A stretch of DNA of 64,000 bases, from contig JAJYYR010000001.1 in NCBI GenBank assembly GCA_021800805.1, positions 1,058,899-1,122,898 of the forward strand, written 5' to 3'. A model generated the notes under the pieces. That model worked only from the letters and a program-made list of their open reading frames with translations, searched no databases and was not told the origin of the DNA. Below, one piece after another: positions 42,768-51,824 of the stretch. Position 1 is the first letter of the stretch. Each line of letters begins with the position of its first letter. The stretch comes from a bacterium. GTDB lineage: Bacteria; SZUA-79; Acidulodesulfobacterales; Acidulodesulfobacteraceae. A program made the translations under genes and the position numbers.

Positions 42768-45707
42768 TCAACTTACTTCGGCTACATAATTTCCGCCTGA
42801 ACTTTTAACTTCGCACAGCTTATTATAAATTTTTGAAATCAGTTCTTCGGGAGTTTCTCCGTCTTTGGGAAAAGAAGCGACTATAAAAGAAGCCGTAAGT
42901 TTTTTTGCTTTAAGTTCTTCTTCCTTATAAAAAGGATAATCTCTTACGACTGAACAGAATCTGTTTGCTACAAAAGCCGCGGGCTCTTTTAGAGTATTGT
43001 TAAGTATAATGGCAAACTCGTCGTAACCGAACCTGACCACGACGTCCGAACCTCTTAACAGCTTTTTAAGCATTTCCGATATTTTCTTAAGGGCTATGTC
43101 GGAATGGAAATTTCCCACCAAATCGCAATATTCTTTAAAATGGTCTATATCTAAAAAAACTACGCTGAAAACGATATTATATCTTTTTGCCCTGTTAATC
43201 TCCTGCGCAAGCCTTATATTAAAATAGTTATGGTCCAAAAGGCCGGTAATCTCGTCGAACAAGCCGGCTTTCTGGGGATATATAAGCTCCAGTTCCCTTA
43301 TGGAACGGCTGAGTTCTTCGGCTGAGAACGCCTTTTTGCCTATAATTCTTTCTATATTGCCGGAAAGCCTCAATCTTTCTTCCACCGTCAAATCTTTTGA
43401 AGTTATTATAAATATAGGTATTTGCGCGGATACCGGATGCTTTTTAATATTTTCCGCCACCTCGAATCCGTCTATATCCGGCATAATTAAATCCAGCAGG
43501 ATTAAATCCGGTTTAAGTTCTATAGCCATTCTGAGCCCATCTTCGCCGTTATACGCATGGACTAAATTAAAACCTTCGTCGGTAAGCAGTTTTTCTATCA
43601 TTTTATGAACGACCGGGTCGTCGTCCACCAATAAGATGTTTACCTGTCTTCTTTTTCTTTTTGAAGTAAGGGTAAACTGCGACAAAGTATGTATGAGAGT
43701 TTCTTTGTCTATCGGTTTTATAAGATAATCGGTAGCGCCCAACGCAAATCCCAAATCTTTATTGTCTATAATGCTCGAAATAATTACGGGGATATTTTTT
43801 GTATCCTTATCGGATTTTAAATCGCTTAAAACTTCCCAGCCGTCTTTTTTCGGGAGCATTATGTCTAAAAGAATCGCAAAGGGCTTTAGGCTCTTGGCTT
43901 TTTCCACTGCTTCGATGCCGTCGTAAGCATGGGCGACGGAATACCCCGAATTTACCAAATTTATAGTAAAAATTTCCGACGTCGGTCTGTCGTCTTCGGC
44001 GACTAAGACAAGGGGCTTATTTCTTTTTGCGTTATTATCCCTGAAAAAAGTTTTTGCATCGACCGTTATTAAAGTCTTTTCGGCTTCTTCTACGCTCATA
44101 ACGGATACTTCCGTTTCTAAGGGATTAGGAAGCACGAAAGTAAAATCCGTAAAATCGTTTTTAACGGATTCAAAATTTATATGCCCGCCGTGAAGTTCTA
44201 TAATTTTTTTTGTCAAAGAAAGTCCAAGACCCGTTCCTTCGTACTGTCTTGAGTAGTTATTATCCGCCTGCGTAAATTCCTCGAATATTTTATTTTTAAA
44301 ATTATCGTCTATACCGATGCCGCGGTTCATAACATCTATCTGTATGTATTCAAACATTTTATCCTGCGACTTCTTATATTTTTTTAGATTAAAATTAGAC
44401 GTGGTTTTGATATCCAAAGAAGACGGAATATTTTTACATATAACTTTTATTTCCGTATTTTCAAAAGAGAATTTTATAGCGTTGCTTAGCAGATTATATA
44501 TAATCTGCTTAAATTTAACTCTGTCCGAATATAATTTATATTCATCCGAGCATTCATAATCTACGGTTATAACAAGGTTCTTTTTCCCCGCAAGCGATTT
44601 TAAAACGACGATGGCTTCGTCTATAGCTTCTTTTATGGAAAACACCGAGTATTCGAGGGAAAACATTCCCGCTTCTATTTTAGATATATCGAGTATATTG
44701 TTAATAAGCTGGAGCAGGTGTTTGCCGGATACTAAAATATTATTGGTATATTTTTTATGCTTTTCGCTTAAATCGGGGGAATCCGTCAGAAGGTCGGAAT
44801 AACCTATTATAGCATTAAGAGGCGTTCTAAGTTCATGGGACATATTTGCGATAAATTTAGATTTAAGCTCGTTTGCCCTTGCAATCTCCTTAATACTTTC
44901 CTCAAGCTGTTTCGTCCTTTCGATAACCTTATTTTCGAGGCTTTCGTTAAGTTCTTTTAGTCTTTTTTCCTGAAGTTTTTTATCCGAAATATCTTTGGAA
45001 ATACCGATAGTTCCGATTATCTCGCCCGATTTATTCATAATGCGGGATATGGTAAGGGAAATATCTACGGGAGCGCCGTCTTTTTTTCTAAGAATTGTTT
45101 CGTAATTTGCGACGAATTTGTCTTCTTTAAGCTTCTTTAAAATATCGTCTCTTTCTTCGGGATTTACATAGAACTCGGAGGCGTGCCTTCCTACGACTTC
45201 TTTCTGGGAATAACCAAGGATATTTTCGCCGCCTTTATTAAATTCCGTGATTTCCCCGCGGCGATCGGTAACCATAATCATATCGAACGAATCATCTAAA
45301 ATATTTTTAAAATATGATTTCTGTTCTCTTAACTGTTTAATGATGCTTTCTTTATCTATATGACTCTTATGCCTATCGTAAAGCAGGTCGTAGATGAGTT
45401 TGGAACTGACGGAATTAACTACTTCGACGCTTCCGCCGTGAAGTTCCGCAAGTTCGGGCAGTTCATTTTCCGGCTGTCCCGTCAGATTAAAAATTATATT
45501 AAAATCAATATTATCGTCTTTTGCTTCTTTAATAGTTTTAAAAGATTTTATATTTAATTCTTTGGCAAAAACGGCTCCTTCTTTCGTTAAATTTCTGGCA
45601 ACCAAAGCGGCTATCTCGACGTTTTTGTCGCCTTGAAACATATCTATAAGGGTTTTTGCGGCATTTCCGCCGCCGTATATCAAGATTTTTGCCATGATAC
45701 CGTTCAT
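42768..45707 (-). CDS. Rossmann/PAS hybrid histidine kinase with two receivers and degenerate GGDEF
   Basis: The N-terminus (about 110 residues) starts MAKILIYGGGNAAKTLIDMF, a Rossmann-like nucleotide-binding fold resembling an NAD-binding domain. A PAS domain (about 140-260), a HisKA domain with the phosphohistidine in NMSHELRTPL, and an HATPase domain (DNRxN replaced; GTGLGLSL present) follow. Two receivers (LLDIMLPKKDG and LLDLIMPDIDG) follow, then a GGDEF-type domain in which the signature reads GYDEF. The second Gly being Tyr suggests it is not an active cyclase. The chain is about 979 residues. I chose the ATG at 45707; the frame is open to a TTG at 45728, and the ATG at 45695 is also possible. 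Confidence 0.88.
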   Translation of the reverse strand: MNGIMAKILIYGGGNAAKTLIDMFQGDKNVEIAALVARNLTKEGAVFAKELNIKSFKTIKEAKDDNIDFNIIFNLTGQPENELPELAELHGGSVEVVNSVSSKLIYDLLYDRHKSHIDKESIIKQLREQKSYFKNILDDSFDMIMVTDRRGEITEFNKGGENILGYSQKEVVGRHASEFYVNPEERDDILKKLKEDKFVANYETILRKKDGAPVDISLTISRIMNKSGEIIGTIGISKDISDKKLQEKRLKELNESLENKVIERTKQLEESIKEIARANELKSKFIANMSHELRTPLNAIIGYSDLLTDSPDLSEKHKKYTNNILVSGKHLLQLINNILDISKIEAGMFSLEYSVFSIKEAIDEAIVVLKSLAGKKNLVITVDYECSDEYKLYSDRVKFKQIIYNLLSNAIKFSFENTEIKVICKNIPSSLDIKTTSNFNLKKYKKSQDKMFEYIQIDVMNRGIGIDDNFKNKIFEEFTQADNNYSRQYEGTGLGLSLTKKIIELHGGHINFESVKNDFTDFTFVLPNPLETEVSVMSVEEAEKTLITVDAKTFFRDNNAKRNKPLVLVAEDDRPTSEIFTINLVNSGYSVAHAYDGIEAVEKAKSLKPFAILLDIMLPKKDGWEVLSDLKSDKDTKNIPVIISSIIDNKDLGFALGATDYLIKPIDKETLIHTLSQFTLTSKRKRRQVNILLVDDDPVVHKMIEKLLTDEGFNLVHAYNGEDGLRMAIELKPDLILLDLIMPDIDGFEVAENIKKHPVSAQIPIFIITSKDLTVEERLRLSGNIERIIGKKAFSAEELSRSIRELELIYPQKAGLFDEITGLLDHNYFNIRLAQEINRAKRYNIVFSVVFLDIDHFKEYCDLVGNFHSDIALKKISEMLKKLLRGSDVVVRFGYDEFAIILNNTLKEPAAFVANRFCSVVRDYPFYKEEELKAKKLTASFIVASFPKDGETPEELISKIYNKLCEVKSSGGNYVAEVS

Positions 45708-45780
45708 AAAATTGTTCTGTTTCTTCAAACTAAATTTAATTCCCCTGTTATTTTTTTTATAAAATTTTTAATTATTTTAA

Positions 45781-46194
45781 TTAAGAAGGTTTAATGCCTC
45801 CCCCCCCGAGAAGGAAACTTATCTTATCCTTTAGGAGTCCGTTTCTTATCGGCTTTGCTACATAATCGGTAGCGCCTTCGGCATAGCTTTTGTCGATGGT
45901 TTCTTTATCGTTCAATGCGCTGAGCATTAAAATAGGAACTTTATCATATACCTTTCTAATCGTTTTAAGCACGTCGAGACCGTTTATCTTAGGAAGCATT
46001 ATGTCTATTATGATAAGGTCGAAAATATATCCTGCGGTAATTTTATCCAGCGCATCCTTGCCGTCTTCGGCGACGGTAATGTCGGCGTCGAAAGAAGACT
46101 GGACGATAATTTTTAAAAGTTCGGAATGCATCTTATTGTCTTCTACTATAAGTATGCGCTTACGCGGACAAATTTTATTCAAAGAATTTATCAT
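45781..46194 (-). CDS. single-domain response regulator
   Basis: A receiver of 137 residues. The acidic pair is in IVEDNKMHSE, the phosphoacceptor is D64 in IIDIMLPKI, the conserved Ser is in MLSALND and the Lys is in VAKPIR. It has a short Gly-rich tail. It is 73 bases upstream of the large hybrid kinase and in the same direction. The arrangement of receiver, hybrid kinase, receiver suggests one phosphorelay, which is an inference. Confidence 0.9.
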   Translation of the reverse strand: MINSLNKICPRKRILIVEDNKMHSELLKIIVQSSFDADITVAEDGKDALDKITAGYIFDLIIIDIMLPKINGLDVLKTIRKVYDKVPILMLSALNDKETIDKSYAEGATDYVAKPIRNGLLKDKISFLLGGGGIKPS

Positions 46195-46210
46195 AATTTA
46201 TTTTACTTTA

Positions 46211-46573
46211 TTATATATTGGATTTTTTTTCAAGTTCTTCTTCCTTTGTCTTGCAAACAATACACAGAGTAGCCTCGGGTCTTGATTCTAATCTTTTTTC
46301 CGAAATTTCCCCGCCGCATTCTTCGCATATGCCGTAAGTTCCGTTTTCGATTCTTTCGAGAGCTTCTTCTATTTTGGGAATAAGTTTCCTTTCCCTGTCC
46401 CGAATCCTCAATTCGAAATTTCTATCGGATTCCAACGTCGCCCTATCCGTAGGGTCGGGAAAGTTATCGTCTTCTTTAGTCATCGAATCTACGGTTTTTA
46501 AAGCCTCTCCAAGTAAAGAATCCAGCTTTTTATGAAGTATGTTTTTAAAGTATAACAGCCTTTCTTCCGTCAC
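46211..46573 (-). CDS. dksA: DksA/TraR-family transcription factor
   Basis: A 120-residue protein with a helical N-terminus, FPDPTDRATLE and a four-cysteine zinc finger (C83, C86, C104, C107). DksA binds the RNA polymerase secondary channel and works with ppGpp. The coiled-coil tip here has D40PTD43, near the DxxDxA form of the family. The start is GTG. It lies 16 bases before the response regulator gene, in the same direction. A DksA2-like or TraR-like paralogue cannot be excluded, because TraR-like members are shorter. Confidence 0.88.
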   Translation of the reverse strand: MTEERLLYFKNILHKKLDSLLGEALKTVDSMTKEDDNFPDPTDRATLESDRNFELRIRDRERKLIPKIEEALERIENGTYGICEECGGEISEKRLESRPEATLCIVCKTKEEELEKKSNI

Positions 46574-46638
46574 GGCGTTATTTTCCTCTTTGGTTAATTT
46601 TTTATTTTTTAAATTATAACATAATTTTATAATAAAAT

Positions 46639-47682
46639 TTAATAAAATTTTATTATATCGTAATTATTAATTCTTTGCGCCGGAACAAACCCTGCGTCTT
46701 TAATCAGCCTCACCATTAATTTTTCGTCAACGGCGCTGTTTGCAGTTCCCGCAGCTTTTACGACGTTTTCTTCCAGCATAGTCGAACCCATATCGTTAGC
46801 GCCGAAACTTAATGCTACCTGCCCCATTTTTGCGCCCTGCGTTACCCAAGACGCCTGAATGTTATCGAAATTATCTAATACTATACGCGAAATCGCAAGA
46901 ACCTTCAGGTAATAATGACCGTAAACGCCTCTTGGATTCAAAGCGGTATTTTTACTTTGAAAACTCCACGGAATAAAAGCCCTGAAACCGCCGGTTTCAT
47001 CCTGCAATTCACGCAGTTTAAAAAGATGCTCTATTATGTCTTCGTCGGTTTCTACCGTCCCGAACATCATAGTCGCCGACGAATTTAAACCGGCGAGATG
47101 AACTTCCTTCATAACTTCGAGCCATTGCCGGCTGTTTATTTTATTCGGACTGATTTTTTTTCTAACCCTGTCCACGAGTATTTCCGCTCCCCCTCCGGGA
47201 ACCGAACCGAGCCCCGCTTCTTTTAAAAGATTAACCGCTTCTTTAATCGTAATATCGTTTGAATCTGCAATGAAAGTAATTTCGGGCGGAGAAAAAGCAT
47301 GAATATGTATGTCGAATTTTTCCTTTATATCTTTTAAAAGCCCCAGATAATAATCTATGCCTATATCCTTATTTAATCCGCCTTGAAGGAGAATCTGCGT
47401 TCCGAAAAGTTCCTTTGTTTCACGGATTTTGTCGAAAATTTGTTCTTTAGAAAGAATGTAACTCCCTGCATCCGGAACGCCGTATTTTTTATAGAAAGCG
47501 CAAAATCTGCATTCCGACGCGCATATATTGGTATAATTAATGTTTCTGTCTATAATGAAGGTTACGATATTATCCGGATGTTTATCTTTCCTTATACCGT
47601 CGGCTATTCCTCCAAGCCCCAGAAGGCTTTCGTTTTTAAATAATTTTAAGGCTTCTTCCCTGTTTATCCTATTTTTATTCAT
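46639..47682 (-). CDS. mqnC: cyclic dehypoxanthine futalosine synthase
   Basis: MqnC is the radical SAM cyclase of the futalosine menaquinone pathway. The cluster is C54, C58 and C61 in YTNICASECRFCAF. PGGGAEILVDRVRKKISP, TMMFGTVET, ELQDETGGFRAFIPW and NDMGSTMLEENVV are typical MqnC blocks. The length of 347 residues is right. No other mqn gene is present in the window. It lies 15 bases downstream of fliI, probably without functional link. It differs from the CofH-like protein at 26376-27503 in the PGGGAEI motif. Confidence 0.93.
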   Translation of the reverse strand: MNKNRINREEALKLFKNESLLGLGGIADGIRKDKHPDNIVTFIIDRNINYTNICASECRFCAFYKKYGVPDAGSYILSKEQIFDKIRETKELFGTQILLQGGLNKDIGIDYYLGLLKDIKEKFDIHIHAFSPPEITFIADSNDITIKEAVNLLKEAGLGSVPGGGAEILVDRVRKKISPNKINSRQWLEVMKEVHLAGLNSSATMMFGTVETDEDIIEHLFKLRELQDETGGFRAFIPWSFQSKNTALNPRGVYGHYYLKVLAISRIVLDNFDNIQASWVTQGAKMGQVALSFGANDMGSTMLEENVVKAAGTANSAVDEKLMVRLIKDAGFVPAQRINNYDIIKFY

Positions 47683-47697
47683 ATTTTTACCATAGCG

Positions 47698-49020
47698 TTA
47701 ATTAAGTAATTCTCCTAATTCCTTGAGGCTTTCGTCGAAAGAATATTTTTCGTCCGGCGTCTGCCTTATAAAATCTTCTATCTTTGAAATGCGGTCTATG
47801 GCAAAATCTATTTTATCGTTAGAGCCCTTAGAATATGCGCCTATATTTATAAGGTCTTCGTTTATCCTGTATTCGGAAACTACTTTTAAAACGTCTCTTG
47901 CCTTAAGTAAATGGTCTTCGGAAACGATGTCCGGCATAACCCTCGACAGACTATTAAGAACGTCTATAGCCGGAAAGATACCGTTTTCGGCTGTCTTTCT
48001 AGAAAGAATAATGTGTCCGTCAAGAATAGACCGAACGGTATCGGAAACCGGTTCGTTCATATCGTCGCCTTCTACCAAAACCGTATAAATTCCGGTAATA
48101 CTGCCTTTATCCGAAATAGCCGCCCTTTCTAAAAGTTTAGGTAAAACGCTGAATACGGACGGCGTATAACCTCTGACCGTCGGCGGCTCGCCGGCGGATA
48201 GACCTATCTCCCTCGACGCCATAGCAAACCTCGTTATTGAATCCATTAAAAACAAAACATCGCGTCCTCTGTCCCTAAAATATTCGGCGACGGCGGTAGC
48301 GGCAAAAGCGCCGCGGAGCCTAATCAAAGGAGATTTGTCAGACGTAGCCACTATAATTACCGATTTTTTTAACCCTTCTTCTCCAAGGCTTTTTTCTATA
48401 AATTCTTTAACCTCGCGCCCTCTTTCTCCTATAAGGGCTATAACGTTCACGTCGGATTTAGAATACTTCGTAATCATACCGAGAAGCGTGCTTTTGCCCA
48501 CTCCCGAACCTGCAAAAATGCCGATTCTTTGACCTTTGCCTATTGTAAGAAACGCATTAACCGCCCTGACGCCGACGTCCATAACTTCGTTTATCCTTTT
48601 TCTCGTAAGCGGGGACGGCGGTTCTGCCGATATTTTTGCATAATCGCCGCAAAAAATTCTGCCTTTTTCGTCTATCGGATTGCCGAAAGGATCAAGAACC
48701 CTTCCTAGAAGCTCTTCTCCCGCCGGAAATTTCTCTTCCTCGTCTAAAAGAATAACTTCGCTTTCTAAACTTATCCCGGAGGTATCTCCGTAAGGCATAA
48801 GTATAGCCTTATCGTTATTAAATCCGATAACTTCCGCCGTTATATCCATGGACGGGACGGAATTTTTACTTTTTATACGGCATATCTTTCCTATGGAAAG
48901 ACCCGGGTGTTTGGTTTCGAGAACAAGACCTACCGCCTTGGTAAGTTTCCCTTTTATCGACAAGGTATTTGCATTATCTAAAGCATCGCCGTATTCTTTT
49001 AAGCTGAGAAGCCTTCCCAT
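47698..49020 (-). CDS. fliI: flagellar type III export ATPase FliI
   Basis: FliI is the F1-beta-like ATPase of the flagellar export apparatus. It has Walker A GSGVGKST near residue 167, the FliI block GERGREVKEFIE, Walker B in VLFLMDSITRFAMASREIGL and the GEPPTVRGYTPSVF sequence. This is the flagellar rather than the F-type form. Its partners fliH and fliJ are not adjacent. The gene lies between the flgJ-like gene and mqnC. The length of 440 residues is normal. Confidence 0.95.
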   Translation of the reverse strand: MGRLLSLKEYGDALDNANTLSIKGKLTKAVGLVLETKHPGLSIGKICRIKSKNSVPSMDITAEVIGFNNDKAILMPYGDTSGISLESEVILLDEEEKFPAGEELLGRVLDPFGNPIDEKGRIFCGDYAKISAEPPSPLTRKRINEVMDVGVRAVNAFLTIGKGQRIGIFAGSGVGKSTLLGMITKYSKSDVNVIALIGERGREVKEFIEKSLGEEGLKKSVIIVATSDKSPLIRLRGAFAATAVAEYFRDRGRDVLFLMDSITRFAMASREIGLSAGEPPTVRGYTPSVFSVLPKLLERAAISDKGSITGIYTVLVEGDDMNEPVSDTVRSILDGHIILSRKTAENGIFPAIDVLNSLSRVMPDIVSEDHLLKARDVLKVVSEYRINEDLINIGAYSKGSNDKIDFAIDRISKIEDFIRQTPDEKYSFDESLKELGELLN

Positions 49021-49046
49021 ATTAATAAATATTTAATATAAATAAC

Positions 49047-49961
49047 TTATGATTTTGTTTTAGAATTAGAATTATATTCGCGGTAATACGAAAGAACGGT
49101 TTTGACGTATTTTTCGGTTTCCCCGAAAGGGGGTACGCCGTTGTACTTTTCGACGTTCCCCGCGCCGGCGTTATAGGCGGCAAGCGCAAGTTCCTCATTT
49201 CCGTTATATAGATTTAAAAGATGTTTTAAGTACATAGTTCCTCCGAAAACATTTCCTTCCGGGTCGTATGGATTTACGCCGAGTTCTTCCGCAGTTTCCG
49301 GCATAAGCTGCATAAGCCCGACTGCTCCTTTGTTTGAAACCGCATAAGGATTAAATCCGGATTCCGTTTTTATTACCGCTTTTATCAGCCCGTAAGGAAC
49401 GCCGTATATTTCGGAGGCTTTTTTTGCTAATCCGTCGGCGGTAACATAGTCTCCGTTTTCGTTTTCGGCATTTCCGCCGCCCGTTAAATTATTCCCCGCG
49501 CTTGACCCTGCGTTTTTTGCTCCGCCGTATTTGGAGGCTAAGCCGTATGCCTGAAACATATTTCCCGTTGCCGAAAGTTCGGCCACTGAAGAACCCAATT
49601 CTTTAAGCCCGTCCTTCGCAACCAAAGAAGGATGTTCTTTGAAATAATCTACTATCATCCTTGCAATGCCTATTCCTTTTCCATAGCTTTCGTTGTTGGC
49701 TATAGATTCATAGAACAGGGAATTGAAAATTTTATAACCGGTCCCTTTATCTATAAAAGAGCCTTTTCCAACTTCTTTCGACATGGAATCGAAAATCATA
49801 TTTAAAAAAAGGCTTTCGAATTTCACGGCGACGGTTTTTATTTCGTTCAACTCGGCGGAAGAAATCGCCGTTTTTGCGGCAGGATTTTTTCCCCCGACGG
49901 AAACAGTCGCGGAAGAGGTATCCGCCGCTTCCGAATGATTCAAGGCATCCGTTATATTCAT
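49047..49961 (-). CDS. flgJ: FlgJ rod-binding domain fused to a lytic transglycosylase
   Basis: Residues about 40-110 match the FlgJ N-terminal rod-binding domain ([15 protein letters not shown], then [12 protein letters not shown]). A Gly/Asn linker follows. Residues about 178-295 are an SLT domain with the catalytic E200 in [20 protein letters not shown] and [13 protein letters not shown]. In enterobacteria FlgJ carries an unrelated glucosaminidase domain there. Here a lytic transglycosylase replaces it, so rod capping and wall opening are joined in one chain. The gene lies 26 bases before fliI. Confidence 0.92.
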   Translation of the reverse strand: MNITDALNHSEAADTSSATVSVGGKNPAAKTAISSAELNEIKTVAVKFESLFLNMIFDSMSKEVGKGSFIDKGTGYKIFNSLFYESIANNESYGKGIGIARMIVDYFKEHPSLVAKDGLKELGSSVAELSATGNMFQAYGLASKYGGAKNAGSSAGNNLTGGGNAENENGDYVTADGLAKKASEIYGVPYGLIKAVIKTESGFNPYAVSNKGAVGLMQLMPETAEELGVNPYDPEGNVFGGTMYLKHLLNLYNGNEELALAAYNAGAGNVEKYNGVPPFGETEKYVKTVLSYYREYNSNSKTKS

Positions 49962-50139
49962 ATAGTTTTAAGATTTACCGATATAATATATATATCTCGT
50001 TTAAATACATTAAAAAAATTATATCATAATTGGATTATTAATAAAAGTTTGCAGAAATTACTTTAAAAATATATTATTTGTATTATAATAATAATAAAAA
50101 TTTATAAATTTATTCAATAAACATTATACAGATTAAAAT
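49962..50139. other. divergent intergenic region between flgJ and motA
   Basis: This 178-base AT-rich gap should hold the promoters of flgJ (leftward) and motA (rightward). TATAAT at 50084-50089 has no well-spaced -35, and TATACA near 50125 has only a weak TTTATA upstream. I saw no clear sigma-28 or sigma-54 element. No open reading frame was seen. Confidence 0.35.
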
Positions 50140-50922
50140 ATGGATATAGCGTCTATTATAGGATTTATTCTCGGCGTCGGCGGGATAATATTCGGTAATT
50201 TTCTTCAGGGTTCTAATTTAATGCAGTTGATTGACCCTATCGGCTTCGTAATAGTCATAGTCGGAACGGCAGGAGCGACCATAGCCGGAAACAGGATGGA
50301 AAACATTAAAAAAGCTCTTCTATCCTTTAAGGGCGTCATTTTATCGGAAAAAATAGATTTTGAAAATACTATATCCGACCTGCTTAATTATGCCACGAAA
50401 GCAAGAAAAAACGGGGTTCTTGCATTAGAATCGGAAATAGAAGCCTCGTCGGACGATTTTATAAAAAAAGCCCTGCAGTTAGTCGTCGACGGAATTGATC
50501 CTCAAATAGTTATGGAAATCATGGAAACGGAATTATCCAATATCGAAGAATTTGGAGAAGAAAGCGTTAAAATTTATGAGCAGGCAGGGGGGTATTCGCC
50601 TACGCTGGGTATCATAGGCGCGGTTCTCGGGCTTATCCATGTTATGCAGCATTTAAATGAGCCCAATAGATTGGGGGCGGGCATTGCCGTTGCTTTTACC
50701 GCAACGCTTTATGGTCTTGCGTTTGCAAATACCGTTTTGTTTCCTATATCCAGTAAGCTCAAGATGAACCTGAAAGTAAAAGTTTTAAGATACGAACTTA
50801 TCCTTATGGGTATAAGAAGCATTCAGAACGGCGAAAATCCGAGGCTTATAGAAGAAAAACTAAAATCCTTTTTAAGCGAACAGGAGAAAAAGATGTATGA
50901 GATAAAAAATCGGGAGAAATAA
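50140..50922 (+). CDS. motA: flagellar stator protein MotA
   Basis: A 260-residue protein with four membrane segments. RKNGVLALE and the YSPTLGIIGAVLGLI block, with the conserved proline of the third segment, mark MotA/PomA. The cytoplasmic loop carries the charged residues that interact with FliG. MotA with MotB forms the ion-driven stator. It is followed by motB after 3 bases. No ribosome-binding site is evident before its ATG. Confidence 0.95.
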   Translation: MDIASIIGFILGVGGIIFGNFLQGSNLMQLIDPIGFVIVIVGTAGATIAGNRMENIKKALLSFKGVILSEKIDFENTISDLLNYATKARKNGVLALESEIEASSDDFIKKALQLVVDGIDPQIVMEIMETELSNIEEFGEESVKIYEQAGGYSPTLGIIGAVLGLIHVMQHLNEPNRLGAGIAVAFTATLYGLAFANTVLFPISSKLKMNLKVKVLRYELILMGIRSIQNGENPRLIEEKLKSFLSEQEKKMYEIKNREK

Positions 50923-50925
50923 AAA

Positions 50926-51717
50926 ATGAGAAAAAAAAAGAAATGCCCCGAACATTCTAACAGCGAAAGATGGATGATTAGCTACGGAGACTTTTTAACT
51001 ACTCTCCTGTCTTTTTTTATAGTAATGTTTGCAATATCCAAAGTTAATAACGTCCGGCTTAAAGAACTTGCCGTATCTATACAGCAGGCATTCGGGGCAA
51101 ATAAGTTTATTACGGTTTCCGCCTCCAAACCCAATATAGCTTCCTCCCCAAAGTTAATAGTAGCCAAAGTCGCTCCTTCCACGTTTAAAGTTTCTAAGTC
51201 TAATAAGAAACTTATCAAGGAAGAATCTCACGAATCTGCCGTTTTTACGGCGATAGAATCTAAAATAAAATCTTTCACGGCAGGAAACAGCTCGTATAAG
51301 TCTTCGCTCAAGGTATATAAATCGACCCGCGGGCTTGTTATATCATTAAAAGGTTCGAGTTTTTTCGGCTCCGGCAGCGCAGGCATAATCGAAAAATATC
51401 ATCCGCTATTAAAGCATATAGCGTCGGAACTACTTAAAGTAAAAAATAACATCGCCATAGAAGGATATACCGATTCGACGCCCATACGCACGGCTAAGTA
51501 CCCTAATAACTGGATGCTTTCGACGGCGAGAGCGGTCAGCGTTCTCAGCTTTTTTATAAAAAGCGTGAATTTTCCTCCGGCAAGGCTTTCCGCTTCCGGA
51601 TACGGAAAATACAAACCGGTCGCAAGCAACGCCACGGCGGCGGGACGCGCGCTCAACAGAAGGGTAAATATAGTCGTCCTTTCCAATTTCCTAAATAACG
51701 AACTGCCGAGGTCTTAG
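50926..51717 (+). CDS. motB: flagellar stator protein MotB
   Basis: A short basic cytoplasmic N-terminus leads to one membrane segment. D22 in SYGDFLTTLLSFFIVMF is the ion-binding aspartate, though the usual Ala before it is Gly. The C-terminal OmpA-like peptidoglycan-binding domain has IEGYTDSTP and ASGYGKYKP and ends in ALNRRVNIVV. Together with MotA it makes the stator. GGGAGA lies about 7 bases before the ATG. Its stop codon lies inside a 17-bp repeat that flanks the palindromic element right after it. Confidence 0.94.
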   Translation: MRKKKKCPEHSNSERWMISYGDFLTTLLSFFIVMFAISKVNNVRLKELAVSIQQAFGANKFITVSASKPNIASSPKLIVAKVAPSTFKVSKSNKKLIKEESHESAVFTAIESKIKSFTAGNSSYKSSLKVYKSTRGLVISLKGSSFFGSGSAGIIEKYHPLLKHIASELLKVKNNIAIEGYTDSTPIRTAKYPNNWMLSTARAVSVLSFFIKSVNFPPARLSASGYGKYKPVASNATAAGRALNRRVNIVVLSNFLNNELPRS

Positions 51718-51824
51718 AAAAAGGGGACAGATATTTTTTATTTTTGGGCGAAAAACCCACAAATGCAGTCTGCAGTAAGAAAATAAATAAATCTGTCCCC
51801 TTTTTTCAACTGCCGAGGTCTTAG
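51701..51824. mobile_element. MITE-like palindromic element with 17-bp direct repeats
   Basis: The element (51718-51807, 90 bp) has perfect 15-bp terminal inverted repeats, 51718-51732 and 51791-51805 (AAAAAGGGGACAGAT). Imperfect pairing continues inward through AT-rich sequence. It is flanked by an identical 17-bp direct repeat, 51701-51717 and 51808-51824. The repeats hold the last codons and TAG stop of motB and also the stop of the convergent pilZ gene. The simplest reading is insertion with target duplication at a spot where the two genes touched. It encodes no protein. A role as a bidirectional terminator is also possible. The AAAGGGGACAGAT sequence is common in bacterial palindromic repeats. 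Confidence 0.8.

Noticed and set aside
46639..47682. MqnC gene as a second CofH-like enzyme
   Set aside because: It has the MqnC-specific PGGGAEIL, TMMFGTVET and FIPW motifs, so it is the ordinary menaquinone enzyme and not part of the thiazole hypothesis.
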